A stretch of 64,000 bases of DNA from Nissolia schottii (Eukaryota > Streptophyta > Magnoliopsida > Fabales > Fabaceae): contig QANU01001262.1 in the NCBI GenBank assembly GCA_003254905.1, positions 340,612 to 404,611 of the forward strand, in the 5' to 3' direction. Each line of letters begins with the position of its first letter. Position 1 is the stretch's first letter. Made by a program: the position numbers and the translations under genes. Of the stretch, positions 1 to 12,412 are shown one piece after another. A model generated the notes under the pieces. The model was not told the origin of the DNA. It made no database searches and saw only the letters and a list, made by a program, of their open reading frames with translations.

Positions 1-26
1 TATATATATATATATATATATATATA
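1..26. repeat. (TA)n microsatellite at window edge
   Basis: Thirteen uninterrupted TA units start the window; the array may continue outside it. Confidence 0.95.
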
Positions 27-2586
27 GCACTACCCTTGTCATCAACACGTGCAAATAACACCTTTTAAGATAAGAATCATAGCTCATATTGTAAAAATGA
101 TATTCGCAGGATATCCTTGATTGCCAAGTTGATTCTCAATAAACATTTTAAAGATAATCATAACCAGAATTTACTAATTAAGGTTCTCAATAAATAAACA
201 TATTAAAAGTGAATCATATGTACCGATTTTTTTAAGGTAACCATGACTAAACTTTTCTAATTAAGGAAATGAGTTTTGATTTCTCTAATTCATAAGTGAG
301 AGAATTAATTTGTATAACTAATAAGCTATTGGACGAACACTAAACAATTTAGTCTTTCTGTAATGATGAGAACATAAATTTGTGAGAGCAATATTTTTCA
401 TAATTTATATTATTAAAAAAATTAATTTGTATATATAATTTTTTTTTGTTACATTTAAGTGAGAGAATTAATACATAGATTCATTTATTGTTACCTTTTT
501 CTTTGAGTAAATATAAAAATATAAATATTTTGTGCGTGTATGAAGATTAGATTAGATATACGAATTTAGATAATCTAAAATAAAAATATCTAAAAAGTGA
601 GTTTACATAGTTGGACCAACAAATTGAATTGTGTGTGAAATTTTCCAAATAATTTAATGATACACACTCTTCATTTTTTTATTTTAAAAAATTTTAATAG
701 TTCATTACTTACCGCTTAACATTTCAGCTTATAAGTAGTCATAATGTATCTATCTAGTCTTGTATTGTACGACTATAAAATAATTTATTGATTTGTAAAA
801 ATATTAAACTAATATGATATGACAGTATAATATATTGGAAAATGATACTTTAACACCAATCTTAGTGTAACTAAGTTTGTGAGAGAAATGACCGAGTGAC
901 TATACTAAGATTAATGTCAAAATAACACTACCCTAATGTCATCTAAAATACTACTGTGGATAAGAACATCTTGGTGCTAAGAGAAGAATTTTACACATGG
1001 ATAGTTTTATAAACTAAACTTTGAAAGGGGGTGTGTGTGTTTAGATAGGAGTGCGTGTGCACGTGCAAACATGTGTTTGAATATGTGGAAGCCCGCATAT
1101 GAATATTATGCACACGTGCTCACATGCCTCAGTCTGTGAATGCTAGCAGTAGAGTAAAATTCTTGAAAAGGAGATATAGTGAATGTGATTGCATGTGGAT
1201 TCATCAAATCCCAGTCAACTGCACTGTGCCCCAAATTTATTTTTACAGTCTCCCCCTTGTTCTAGTTCTGCCAAAAGCCAATTTTATTTGTATTTTTTTC
1301 CCACCCTCTTTGCATGCATAGTTAATTGAATCTCTTAACTTTCTTAATTTCTTTTTATTAATTCCTCTCTCACACAGACAGGAAATAAAATGGTTGGTGG
1401 TGGTGTTTTTTATTTTTGGAGGATATTGAGACTCACTAACATATAAAAAAACAAGCGGCACATTTTGCCCTGCACTCTGAATGAATGGATGGATGGTAGT
1501 AGTACAAACTAATAAAAGAGGTTAATGTTATGTTTCCTTTGAGTCATTGTTTAATCGTCAGAATCACACATGATGGGCACAGAAATGGAAATGCCAGGCA
1601 CAAGGATAGTGAATAATAGATGTGCTGTTTATGCTCAGAACAGCACCAATTCCTTTCCTCAATTGAACAGTAAATCGGATTTAATGGTGTACCAAAGAGT
1701 AATGAAACCCCATATTTTCTTTAAATTGGACCACTACCACTAATAATATTACTCCCAACTACAAACAACAACGCCTAATGCTAAATGTTAATGCTAATCA
1801 TATGATCTTAATAGTATTAATCTGGTCTCAAATTGGGACAATATAATAGAATGGGTGTTAATATAGAAAGAGACATTAATAATAGAGTGCTGATATTTGT
1901 AAAAACATTAGGACTTGCTGATTGACAACGCATCCTCACACAACAAAAATGATGTCTATTTTTTCAGAGAGTTATTTACTTTTTTTTCTAATAACTCTCT
2001 TTTTTAAGTGAGTGGGAGAAAAATGCGTTGGAACATCACATTTAAGTGAGTAATAATAATAGTATTAGTGGTGAGGGAAAGGGATAGGTGTCCATACAGT
2101 GTGGAAATGGACGTGTACCCGGTTATGTTAAGAGGGTACACAGTGCCTCGCTGTCTAGCATGTGACATGAAGGGTTTTTTTTTTTTTTTTTTTTTTTAGT
2201 GTTCTCTTCTGATGTTGTTGTGCTCTTCATCTCTCTCTCTCTTACATGCACCCAGTCAGTCTGAGTGCAGTGCAGTCAGTCCACTATAACCCACCCAACT
2301 GGCAGTTAGTTTTTGATTCACTCACTCACTCACTCACTATTTCACATAGAAAAGAAAAGAAAAGCCAAATAGGAGGAAAGTGGGGACAAAAATAACTTCA
2401 TTCTAGGATTTGAGTCCGATTCTGTTCTCTTGGTTTTCTCTCCACCACCTATCCCCACTCACTCACTCTCTCCATTTTTATCCAACTTGGGTGAACAAAC
2501 ACCAATACAACCCTTAACTAAACAAAGTCACATATGCAGTTAATATAAAACACCACTTACTTTTTTTTTTATCCTTTTACCACAAC

Positions 2587-2619
<33 letters not shown>

Positions 2620-2740
2620 GAGTAAACAAATTGGAGACGCCTAGCTAGCTATATAGTAGTAGAAACCTGAATAAAAATAAAAACCACAATTTGGAGAGAG
2701 ATTTTCTTCTTTGAGAATCCAGAGAGCCAAGGAAAGGAAG
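27..2740. other. Intergenic and promoter region upstream of the SOFL gene
   Basis: No coding region is recognised. It is AT-rich with simple tracts: a poly-T run near 2176-2199, CT-rich and ACTC repeats near 2229-2338, and a TAA array near 2587-2620. Two ACGT-core G-box-like sites lie near 1057 and 1110. A TATA-like stretch near 2650, about 90 bp before the SOFL start codon, fits a core promoter. These sites are seen; their function is inferred. Confidence 0.5.
841..930. repeat. Imperfect foldback, possible MITE remnant
   Basis: The arm at 841-869 pairs imperfectly with the reverse complement of about 900-929; both arms share an AATCTTAGT core. The loop is about 30 bp. The shape suits a small MITE, but no convincing target duplication was found, so the class is unknown. 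Confidence 0.35.
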
Positions 2741-3684
2741 ATGGATGCAGCATTGGCTTCAGAGTGCAGTAGCGGGTGTGAGTCTGGCTGGACTGTATAC
2801 CTGCAGGAGCACTCTTTCCTCAACCAGAATGCTGCTGCTTCACATAGACATCATGAGTTTGTGGGTGAAGATGATGACAGAAAGGCCAAAAGCGTTGAGG
2901 CTTCTGGGGAAGAAGAGGAGGACTTGTCCATGGTTTCTGATGCTTCTTCCGGGCCTCCACATTTCCAAGAGGAGGATTCTTACTTCAATGCTGCAGGGCA
3001 AGGGTGCTTCTACTCTGCATCATCCAAGGCAGCAAAATTGTCCCACGGAAGTAAAAAGAGGCAGAGAGTTAAAGAAAACAAACACCAACAACACCTTCAA
3101 CAAGATCAACATCTCCCCTCTTTTCTTGATGACACTGCTAGCTCTCCTCTCTTTGACTTCTCCATGGTTAGTTAGTGTCTCACTTTATTTATTTGACCAT
3201 GCATTCCCCTCTACATTATTTGATCTATCTTACTCATGTATGTCATGTGCCTCTTGACAATTTTTTCAGAACAATGTTACTGTCACCAACCAGCAAACTT
3301 CCACAGAGAGCATGCTAGATTACTCACAAGGTTTCTCTGCTACTTATTTTGAGGTACTATTGGCTTTTTAATTTCTTTTTTGGCCTTTTCTATTTTGATA
3401 ATTGAAGATTTGTCACTTGGTTTGAAGTCTAATATAAAATCATTGGTGTTCTTGCAGGGGAGATCTTCGTTGCAAGACAACTTTGGTTTTTTGCATCCAT
3501 CTCTATCAGATAATGGAGTCCATAGCAACAAGTAAGAAATTGTTTAGTTTTTTATGCACACTAGAAGAGAACTTCAACAAGTTAAAATAAATTTCATCTG
3601 TAATCATTCAGTTGTATCCTTTGAGCATTTTGATTTTTCTTTTGATATCAATCAAATTGCATTGTGTTCAGCAGATGGTACTGA
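2741..3684 (+). CDS. SOFL: SOB FIVE-LIKE (SOFL) protein, four-exon model
   Basis: Member of the plant SOB5/SOFL family, small proteins linked to cytokinin levels and growth in Arabidopsis (family knowledge). Exons 2741-3166, 3270-3353 and 3458-3531, with a tiny last exon beginning at 3672 or 3675 and a stop at 3682-3684. Exons 1 and 2 end in phase 0 with good GT/AG sites. Both family signatures are visible: CESGWTVYL near residues 8-16 and LSMVSDASSGPPHF near residues 65-78. A basic KKRQR patch follows near residues 107-112, and an acidic EEEED run precedes the second motif. The ATG at 2741 puts the first motif at the usual N-terminal place. If the last intron is kept, a stop occurs at once (3533-3535) and the protein ends ...HSNK; if it is spliced, the end is ...WY. 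Which end is used cannot be decided from sequence alone. Confidence 0.9.
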
Positions 3685-6600
3685 GGGAAAGGGAACATGC
3701 GAATGATATAAACATCAGTTCAGTTCTATTCATAGCTACCTCTGCTGTGGAACTTGTTGCAAATGGAAGTTACTGAAGATGGACGAGGGCGAAGAATCAT
3801 GGATGGTGTAGAAGGAATTTTATCTCAAAAGGGATTCTGTTCCTTTGTTTTTTTTTTTTTTTTTTTCCTCTTCTCTTTCAGCTGTCAAATGCAGTGCCAA
3901 ACAACCTGAAAGGAAAATTTAGGAATAAAATTTAGTTTTTTTTTTTTTTAAATTTCTTTCTTCTTTTCACTTTCATAATTTAATTCTCTTGTCAATGAAT
4001 AGTGCATACAAGATAAGCAAGTTAGGCAGGCTCTGTGTAAGCATGCTCAATCCTTGTTTTTTGATGCAAGCCCCATGCTCATATTTATATCAGCAAAGCA
4101 GCACTTGCCAAACATAATAAATAAATCAATATTTAATTCTTCTATTCTACCCCATCCTCCAAATATGAAATGACCAAACCTGTGTTTTTCTTTTATGGGT
4201 ATTAATTAAAAATTAACCCCACTATTATATTGATACGCATAAGAGTTTTCCACATTAAGGGGCTATTAGTTGCAACTTGCAAATTGCCTAGTTAGGCTTA
4301 AGTAGAGCATATCTTGTGTCCTCCTTATTGAAAACTCGTGGCAGCAGAGGCACCTGCCTTCTGTGCATTGGAAATGCTACATTTCCTTAACAGATAAATG
4401 CAATATCGGGGTTGATAACATGCTTCACAGTTTTCCTGTATAGCATATAGATCTCACTTCTCAGCTACTTACACAATAACAATCCTCTGAAGTATGTCCC
4501 AAGGACTACTGTGGTATAGAAGATGGCAGCAATTTGCTCCAATCTCAGAAAATTGTAATTAGAACTTATAGTTTCTAGTCTTAAAATGCTGAAGGAGCTC
4601 CAAAAAAATAACAAATCTAATGTTGTAATCCAAACAAAGCGCTTAACTAGGAGAGGAACCATAATGAATCAAAATTACGCACTTGGTAATACAATCTGAC
4701 GGTTTTCTTGTTACTCATAATTCTTTCATTTAGAACTGCATCTACAATATGAGAGTTCCAATTATAGAGTAATCGCTTTTGAGGAGAACTTTACTAAATC
4801 ACCAGCCTAACCCAAAATTCTGTAAGTACTTTCTAAGAACAAAATAAAAGAAAGTGAAGTGCACAGAAAATTCACATAAAGGCTATCATCCTCGTTGATT
4901 AGGAACTTTATATTAGTATTTAGTAGCTGCAAGTAAATAAAGAAACAAAGGGCTTAACCATTAATAAGGACAAGGCTGTCATACACGTTTGGAAGAGTCC
5001 AGACAAGGCTCCATTTATTCTGAAAGGTTCTAGTGTTTTCCTATTACTAACTTAAAAGTTTAAGGCCTAATCTGCTTGCATAAGGATAAAAAGGGAAGTG
5101 AGGTATGGGAAAATAGGAGTGTGTACAGAGAAGAGGAGGAAATGGCAATAATATTGGTGTTGGAATATTTCAAGTGGCATCTCTTTTAACCCTTTTTCCT
5201 AAGCTCAGGAGATCCTGCCTGATATCTTGCTGACCCAGAGGAACATGCCCCATTTTGTTTAGTATGTCAACTTTATCTCGTTTGGAAGGATCCCTATTTT
5301 AAAATTATCACATTTGATGCTTTGTTTGTGTAGGTTTGCTCCCCTCAGACTCTGTCTGCTTGGAAGCTGTCATAGGACTTGATGTCATGCACAATTATGT
5401 GTCTTGCCTTCAATTTTTCTTCCTTTTTTTAATTCCTTTACAAATTCCCAGTCAGTTCCTGTTATGATTAAAAAAATAGCAGTATGTGAGGCCAGAAAGG
5501 CTTGAAAAGGCAAAAGAAAAGATGGCCACTGAGAATTTAGGATGTCAAAATAAAAATCTCTGCCCACACGTTGCTTTCTTTGATGTGTGTGTAGTAAATA
5601 AAAACAACAGGCTAGAAATAATAGAGGAAGCTAAGCTAAAGACAAATCAGACTTAAAAACTTGAAAGAATAAAAAAAATAGTCATAGCCTCATTGCACAG
5701 ACAGCTGCATTCCATTCCATCAAAATGGATAAGGATCCAAAATCAAAAGGGTATGGGAATAAACATTTCTGCCCTTCCAACCACCGCCCAAACCAAACCC
5801 CTGATGTTGTTACAGATCAAGGAGATAGGGGCTTGGTTGCTTCCCAAAACATGCTTCACATTTGATCTTCTATTTTTGTGACCATTGCCAATTTAGTTTG
5901 GATGTCCCCATTTCCCGTGACAACGCTCCCTGCTTCTCTGTGCTTTGTAAGCTATCTACCACCCAAGGACATCCATCATCAACATGAATGAATCAATGTG
6001 GAAGCTACTCTTGTGGCAAGTAAAGTAAAAACTAAAATCCAAAATCTAGGAAATGATTTCACTAGTGCTGTGTAAACTCCTTACGTCTACAAATTGCTAC
6101 AATACTCTCCTATACTTTCTAATAAACTTACATTTGCAAAATCTAATCCAAGTAAGGCATACATAACCAAAATAGTAATTAACTTTTGGCCCACAGAAAA
6201 AGCAGTAGGCAGATTCATGTCAAAGTCAAGTCAGGAGCACTCACTCACCTGTACTTAAATTCCTATAACAAGAATTAAATGCTTGAGGAAAAAAGCGCCA
6301 GATTTCAAGTCAAAGGAATTTTAGTTCCTTGCAAGTGCAGGCTCGTAAGTTTGGAATCTCTCTGGTAACAAATTTTCACTGTTCAAACTCGGTCATCACA
6401 TCACATGCAGGATACTCTACAGTATGTGCAGTATGACGACTATGTGACTGGTCACGAGTCTTACAGATTTCGTAAAAGAAAATACAAAGAAAGAAAGAAA
6501 GCTTTGAAGGAAGGGAGATACATACACACATACGTACGTAAATGCAGATACTGAATTGACGTAAGAATATCTCCATGTGGACCCATAAAGGAAATTCATC

Positions 6601-8432
6601 TCATTAGAATAGAGTTCCTTCCTCAAGTAAGTTACTACAATGATCTCCCTAAACACGAGGGACAGTGCCAGCCAGTCATGTGCAGTGCAGAGACTATGCA
6701 AACCGAAAGTAACATAATTGGGAGATTCAAAGTCACATTATGTCAACGACAGCAAGCAATGTACCGCAACTCAAGGACCACAATGCAGTTTCTCAAACCA
6801 CAATTTGAGTAAATGCACGTGAACAAAGAAATCGACAGAACTAGGACCAGTCAGATTTGATTTCAGATGCCCGAATTGTGAGCTATATGGATGCAAATGT
6901 TAAACCTGAAAGTATTATTTGAACACTATTATACTACCCAATTTTTCAGTAGTAGTTTTGTTACTACCCAATCTGCCAAAATCTTTCTTACCCCTCAAGT
7001 CATTTCAATGCAATGAAATTGGTATATCTTATTAGAGGCATATCTTGCAAGAAAACATATCGGAGAGAAAAGGCAAGAAGAAACTCCAGAAGGATGGAGT
7101 TGTTGGAGTCAATGAAGTTTCTGAGGTTCAATTTAGTTTACTGTTGGAAAATGCGAAGACCTGTGTATATTTAGGGTTTGTCTTCAAGGAACCTATAAGG
7201 ATTAAGTACAAAGTTGTATACCGGATAAAAAAAGGCACTAAATTATTTAAGGAGAAGAAACAAAAATTCAATTTTCCCAGAAAATATTTCCATTTTATTC
7301 TTAAATTAATTTGAAAATTAAGTTGTGATACCAGTACACAAACATTCAATCATGTTGCAACACTTCAACAAAAAGTGGTTATAAGTCACCCCTACTAACT
7401 CAAAAATTAATCACTTTTAATTATTTGTTATAGCATAATTAAGTGTCTTGAACTCTTGAAGGTATTGATCAAACAATTTCCTTACTCATAGTGGAAGGAC
7501 GTCAATTGAAAGAGATAAATATAATTAAATATCTACGTAACTACATTGACTACCCGCATATGAGCAAACAGAAAAGACAAAAGCAGATGAAGCGATGGTT
7601 TTGGCATTCTCACATGTGGGATGGAGACGACCTTCCATCCATCCATGGAATACACTGCCCATCAATGACGACAAATTAAGGAGATTCATGCAAAAACGCA
7701 ATTTCAATACTTCATTTCAAGATAATACATTTTCATGTTCATAAGTATTATCGTGTACCTAAATATTGAGATATTAAAATTGTGTCTATACAAAAACGTT
7801 TCAAAACGTAGTTTTCCTAATGAAGTTGTCCGATGTCCTTTTTCTGACACTAGTTGCTAACTCATACTCGAATGAACGATCTTGAAAGTGTAGGGACAAG
7901 AGGGCACTATGACGAGTAACATGATTGTGCACACAATCTGTCTGACTCTAAACAAACTCTAAGCAGCAGCAAAGATGTTAATTGTTATCCAATCGTTTGC
8001 ATGAAAGTTTCAAAGTTTGTTCAAGTATCATTTCTTCAAGGGCTCATTCTCAAAAGCCCAAGGCTTTCAATCGTTTCAGGATAATCTGATCCCTACGGGA
8101 ATAAAGCCATAGACAGGCCGCTAGTATTTAATACCAGGAAGGTATTAAACATAGTGCCGGCCAGAAGAACATAATGGTCTCCATCTCCAAACCCCAAGTC
8201 TATACTCTAGATTATTGGAAATACAGCATGCGTACATGAAATCAATGTTTCTGTCCATAGAATAATGTGCAAAACGAACAAAGTAAAGGATCACAGATAC
8301 CGCAGCAATCTCTCGTATTGAAATTTCTAGCACATAAACAACCAAGTAATTTTTGAAAATTTCTACGTCATAAATAACACTTAACTCTTGTATTACATTA
8401 CATTTGCATATGGAGCACAACTTGGCACCCAG
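3685..8432. other. Gene-poor intergenic region
   Basis: About 4.7 kb without a recognised gene. Short open frames are present but show no known motif, no convincing splice context and no coherent codon use. Poly-T tracts at 3847-3866 and 3938-3949 probably belong to the 3' flank of the SOFL gene. The part close to 8433 should contain the 3' UTR of the minus-strand magnesium transporter gene. Nothing else can be supported. Confidence 0.5.
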
Positions 8433-11400
8433 CTACTCCAGCAAACGTTTGTGCTTGCACCAGGCAATGGCAACGACATACAAGAAAATCGTTCCGGCAG
8501 TGCTGCCACCAACAGTCCACAGGAACTCTCGCGTCCCAGCAATCTCTGAATTAAACAGCTCAATATGTATATTCATGCCAAAAATACCAGCAACAACGAC
8601 AAAGGCACTCACTACCAGAGTTGCCGTGGTTAACATGACTCCCATTTGGAGGAGATGGTTCTGTTTGTCATCCAGCATAATGTTGATGTAATCCTCGGTG
8701 TCGTCAACATACTCCCTCAGCTTCAACAGGACAGAACAACCAACAGATAAGTAGTAGTCACAGCAGAGAAGTCAATTTCATCATAAGTAGCAGGTAAATC
8801 ATAACATGTCAAATTACTATCGAATAAAACCTCATTAGACAAGAAATGTTAGTTAGTCTTGTTTTAAGCTTATATAAGAAAGATCATACCCTAAAACTAC
8901 TGAGCCACAAAACTTGCCTACTCCATCTTACTGAGCATATTCCCCCAGCTTACTAGCCATTTCCAAAAGATAGGAGTAGTTGCTGAGAACAGTTCTTCAA
9001 TCTCATATGATTGTGCCTTTTGCAAGCAACAACAAATGTGCTCCTATCAACCCAAGGCCTCAATTACAAACCAGAAATCCCTCTCAAATTAATTAATAAT
9101 TCTTGAAAATGGGAATAGTTGTTTGTTTTTATGGATTCTCCAACATCATGCTTAGAATAAGTATTTTTCATTAGAATGAAGATTTTTTACTTTTCAAATT
9201 GTAACCAATATTGTCAAACTCGAGAGTTTAAATAGACTTGTGAAGACTCGGCAAATTCGAATCATAAACTCAACTCATAAACTCATAAGAGTTTACATAT
9301 GTAAAAAATATATGTTATAAGCAATATAATTAGGAACTAAACATGATTAAATTTTGTATTCATAATTGACATTGAATAATGTTAACTTTAAAATAAAATA
9401 AATGAAAAAAAAAATCATAAAATATACCTTAATGCATGACACTTAGTTATGCCATACTTTATTCTGTACATGTATTACTTTATAGTTTGATAAAACATAA
9501 CTCAATTATGATAAATATATAAAATTGACTTAGTAAACTCAATAATAGATATTGTCTAATACACACAAAGTCAACTAAGTATCTAAAAAAGTTATCAAAT
9601 TTATACATCTTGAGGTAAACTCGTAAATTCGTAGGTAGATTTTAACTCATAAACTTGCTAGTAAAATCAAGAGTTTACTTAAACTCATACGAGTTTACCA
9701 AAAAAGAGTTTACATGAGTGTTAACTCGTTTTGTGTAGTGAAAACGTAAACTCGTAAGAGTTTAATAACCATGATTGTAACTGCAACATTTTTGGTGGAA
9801 CATGTTGGACCCTTCTAGGTACTTAGAGATGCAGAAACCAGTAAAATGGGGCGATAAAAAAAAAGGATAAAAGCCATTGACAGAGAATGACAAAACAGAA
9901 CTGCATACCGTTGACAGCTTGTTCAGAGTGCCATCGATTTGCACAAAGTATGCTTCCAAGAGCATCTCAAGCTCCTCTACATCAAGATGCTTGGTTGTAG
10001 CACTGTAGGTAGTGCTAGCACGGGTTCCATGGCTGTCCCTGCCAAGTGTGAACCTGGAATTATCAGCATTTTGATGATCTTCATAACTTGCAGCAGCTCC
10101 ACCAGCTTCCAATGATATTTCAGGAGGAATGCTAAATGAATAATGATAATAATTAAAAAAACAAAATAATAATAATAATAAAAGAAATAAAATATTATAG
10201 CCTTATTATAGGGAAGATAGTTAATCTGGCAACAGATATGAGCACAAACAAGAATGGTGGTGTACATGCCTGTCATCAATATCTGGTTGAAGAACTTGAT
10301 TATCCATGTCCTCGTCATCATTGATGGATGAGGAGGCAGAGGAGCTTTCAAGCTGCTGTTCAGCTAACTTGTCTGTGAGATACATCTCAGCCATATCGTC
10401 ATCGTCATCCAGCAAGTGTTCTAATTCATCCCTTACCTGAAGATGATGAATCAAAAGTATTTCAAATTGACATATGGACTGACAAAGAGAATTAGTTGAG
10501 AAAAAAGGTGAACCTTTTGAACACGACCAGTTATGGCAACTAGGCGGCTCTTAATCTGACGAACACGTTCCAAATTGAGAGTACTGATCTTTGAAGTGAG
10601 CTTATCTAAGGCAGGATGAGCTTCCTGTTCCAGCGTCTTTGCCTGCCGAAAACAGATCACACATATAATAAAAATCAACAAACAAGAGAACGCAAACTGA
10701 GTATTTTAGAACAAACAGAGAGAGAGAGAGAGAGAGAGAGAGTACCTCATTTTCTAAGACGCTGCAAGCAGCCTCGAGGCATGCCTCGAGGGCGACGAAC
10801 TCAAAGGGGAGAATCTTCATGCCATCTCCGTTCTGGAGATCTTGCTTTGATTGTGCTTTGACTTGTTCATCTTGACCCTGCTGCTGGGGACTGAGGCCCC
10901 TTGATTGGGGTTCTTGATCTTCAGAGTCGTAAACTTTAGTCCAATTAGGGTCATTATCAGTAGCAGCAGCAGCAGTTCCCTCCTGTAGAATACAACACAA
11001 TAGTAACTAAGAATTGAGTACAATTACAGAGATCAAAAGAACACGAGAATCGAACCGAACGGAATTGAATTGAATATGACAGATGGGGTGACCTGAAGGT
11101 GATTGGTGGCTTGGTGGTGGCGGAGGATCCTGGAGTGGAGCTCGTCGAGGAAAGGTGTGACGGAGGGGTCTCTGGAGTTGAGAAGGAGGACCTCGTGGGC
11201 GGTGATGATGGCCTTGATGTGCTCCAAGTTGATGACGATGGCCCTCTCACGACCGAGGACGGTGGAAGGGTAGGAGAGGAGAGGGTCGAGGATGCGGAGG
11301 TCGCGGGCGGGGAGGCCGGTGCGGCGCATGATGGAGTGCTTGCCTGCCTCCACCACCTGCTTCTGACCGGTGGAGTCAAGAAGCAGCCACGCCCTCACAC

Positions 11401-11503
11401 CAGTCCCCTTCTTCCTTATCGGATTCGGAACACTGCCATCAGCCTGGGCGCCCTGTGGCGGCGGAGGCGGAGGAGGAGGCTGAGGTTGAAGATGTGCCCT
11501 CAT
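8433..11503 (-). CDS. MRS2-3: Magnesium transporter, MRS2/MGT family (MRS2-3 type)
   Basis: CorA-related Mg2+ channel subunit with two C-terminal membrane helices and the invariant GMN selectivity motif. Six exons in transcript order: 11093-11503, 10746-10982, 10514-10642, 10270-10436, 9909-10131, 8433-8720; together 1455 nt, 484 aa, no internal stop. Exon 1 carries a Pro-rich N-terminus and the family block TGLPARDLRILDPLLSYPS; exon 3 has STLNLERVRQIKSRLVAITG; exon 4 starts VRDELEHLLDDDDDMAEMYL; exon 6 contains YVDDTEDYINI and GMN at residues 437-439. The block order fits Arabidopsis MRS2-3 better than MRS2-4 (from memory of the family). Intron 4 needs a GC donor (AG|GCATGT at 10269-10268); the GT choice nearby puts a stop right after the junction. 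A CT microsatellite begins just inside intron 2. Intron 5 holds a hAT-like insertion. The start is the ATG at 11503; the upstream in-frame codons lack another ATG. Confidence 0.93.
9206..9773. mobile_element. Non-autonomous hAT-like element in MRS2 intron 5
   Basis: A 568-bp insertion flanked by perfect 8-bp direct repeats ATTGTAAC (9198-9205 and 9774-9781). Its ends are imperfect inverted repeats: CAATATTGTCAAACTC on the left, and CATGGTTATTAAACTC when the right end is reverse-complemented. The subterminal parts are dense in ACTCG and AAACTCGTAAGAGTTT-like words. Eight-bp target duplications are typical of hAT transposons (family knowledge). No transposase is encoded. The element at 54266-55158 belongs to the same family by its ends and subterminal words. 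Confidence 0.75.
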
Positions 11504-12412
11504 GCTGCTACTCACCGCCGCCGCTTCAATTTCGCTATTCGGTGATCCTTCCTCGCAATTGCATAGGTATGTCTACAGACTCTACGCAGACAATACCTCC
11601 TCTCCTCACTCCCACCTCTTGATTAGATTCCTTTTCTACTTTTATTACCCGCGCATATCCCTGTTTTTTTTTCTTAAGGATTTTCACCTAATCACAAATT
11701 TAACGTCATTTTTAAGCCCATCACATTTATAATCACACTTTATTTTACACATTCATTCATAAGTTTTACCAATTTTTAGCCTAGTGCACCCCTAAGAATG
11801 GCGTTGCCGACTTGGAGTTATAATTTTTTCTTTTTTCTTTATTGGTTTATTTCTATTTCTTTTATTCTCCTTTCACCCATCACCCACCTTCCCTCGTTTA
11901 TTTTATGCATGTAGTTTTCACCTCAATTTCTGCTTATTCATTTTACATAGGTAAAATTTGTATGATTTTAACGATAATTAATGTTTTAAAAACTTAATTT
12001 TTCCCTTTTAACTTTTAACTTTAACTTCCTTAACCAATGTCCTTGAAGCATTGGTGAGCAAAAACTCTTAACTTTTACTTAGCTTACGTTAGAAATTTTA
12101 TTCAGTGAGTCTTAAATATTTGGAGCAGTATCGAAATAATTCAGTTAAAAAAAACTCGTTCAGTGAATTGGATTCATTGACCCTTTTTTTTAAGGTAAAT
12201 GGACGCATAAACCTTAAATATGCCATAGATGAACTAGAAAAAAAAATTGAAAAAAAGAAAGAAAGAAGTCCGTCCTTCCAGTACTGATGGCATCCCAACT
12301 CCGCAGTGAAAGAAAGCAAATGCTATTAGAGGAACACTAGCAATTTTATTAGCAGCAGGATCAAGCCCACTGATCACAAGAGCACGAAACGAAAGGTGGT
12401 ACGGTACGGTGC
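11504..12412. other. Intergenic region between MRS2 start and SCPL 3' end
   Basis: The part next to 11503 should be the promoter and 5' UTR of the minus-strand MRS2 gene, including CT-rich stretches. The part next to 12413 should be the 3' UTR of the minus-strand carboxypeptidase-like gene. No other gene is seen. Confidence 0.5.

Noticed and set aside
2745..3257. 170-codon plus-strand frame overlapping the SOFL gene
   Set aside because: Frame-shifted shadow of the SOFL exon, which has both family motifs in the other frame.
11099..11545. 148-codon plus-strand frame opposite MRS2 exon 1
   Set aside because: Antisense shadow of a GC-rich coding exon.
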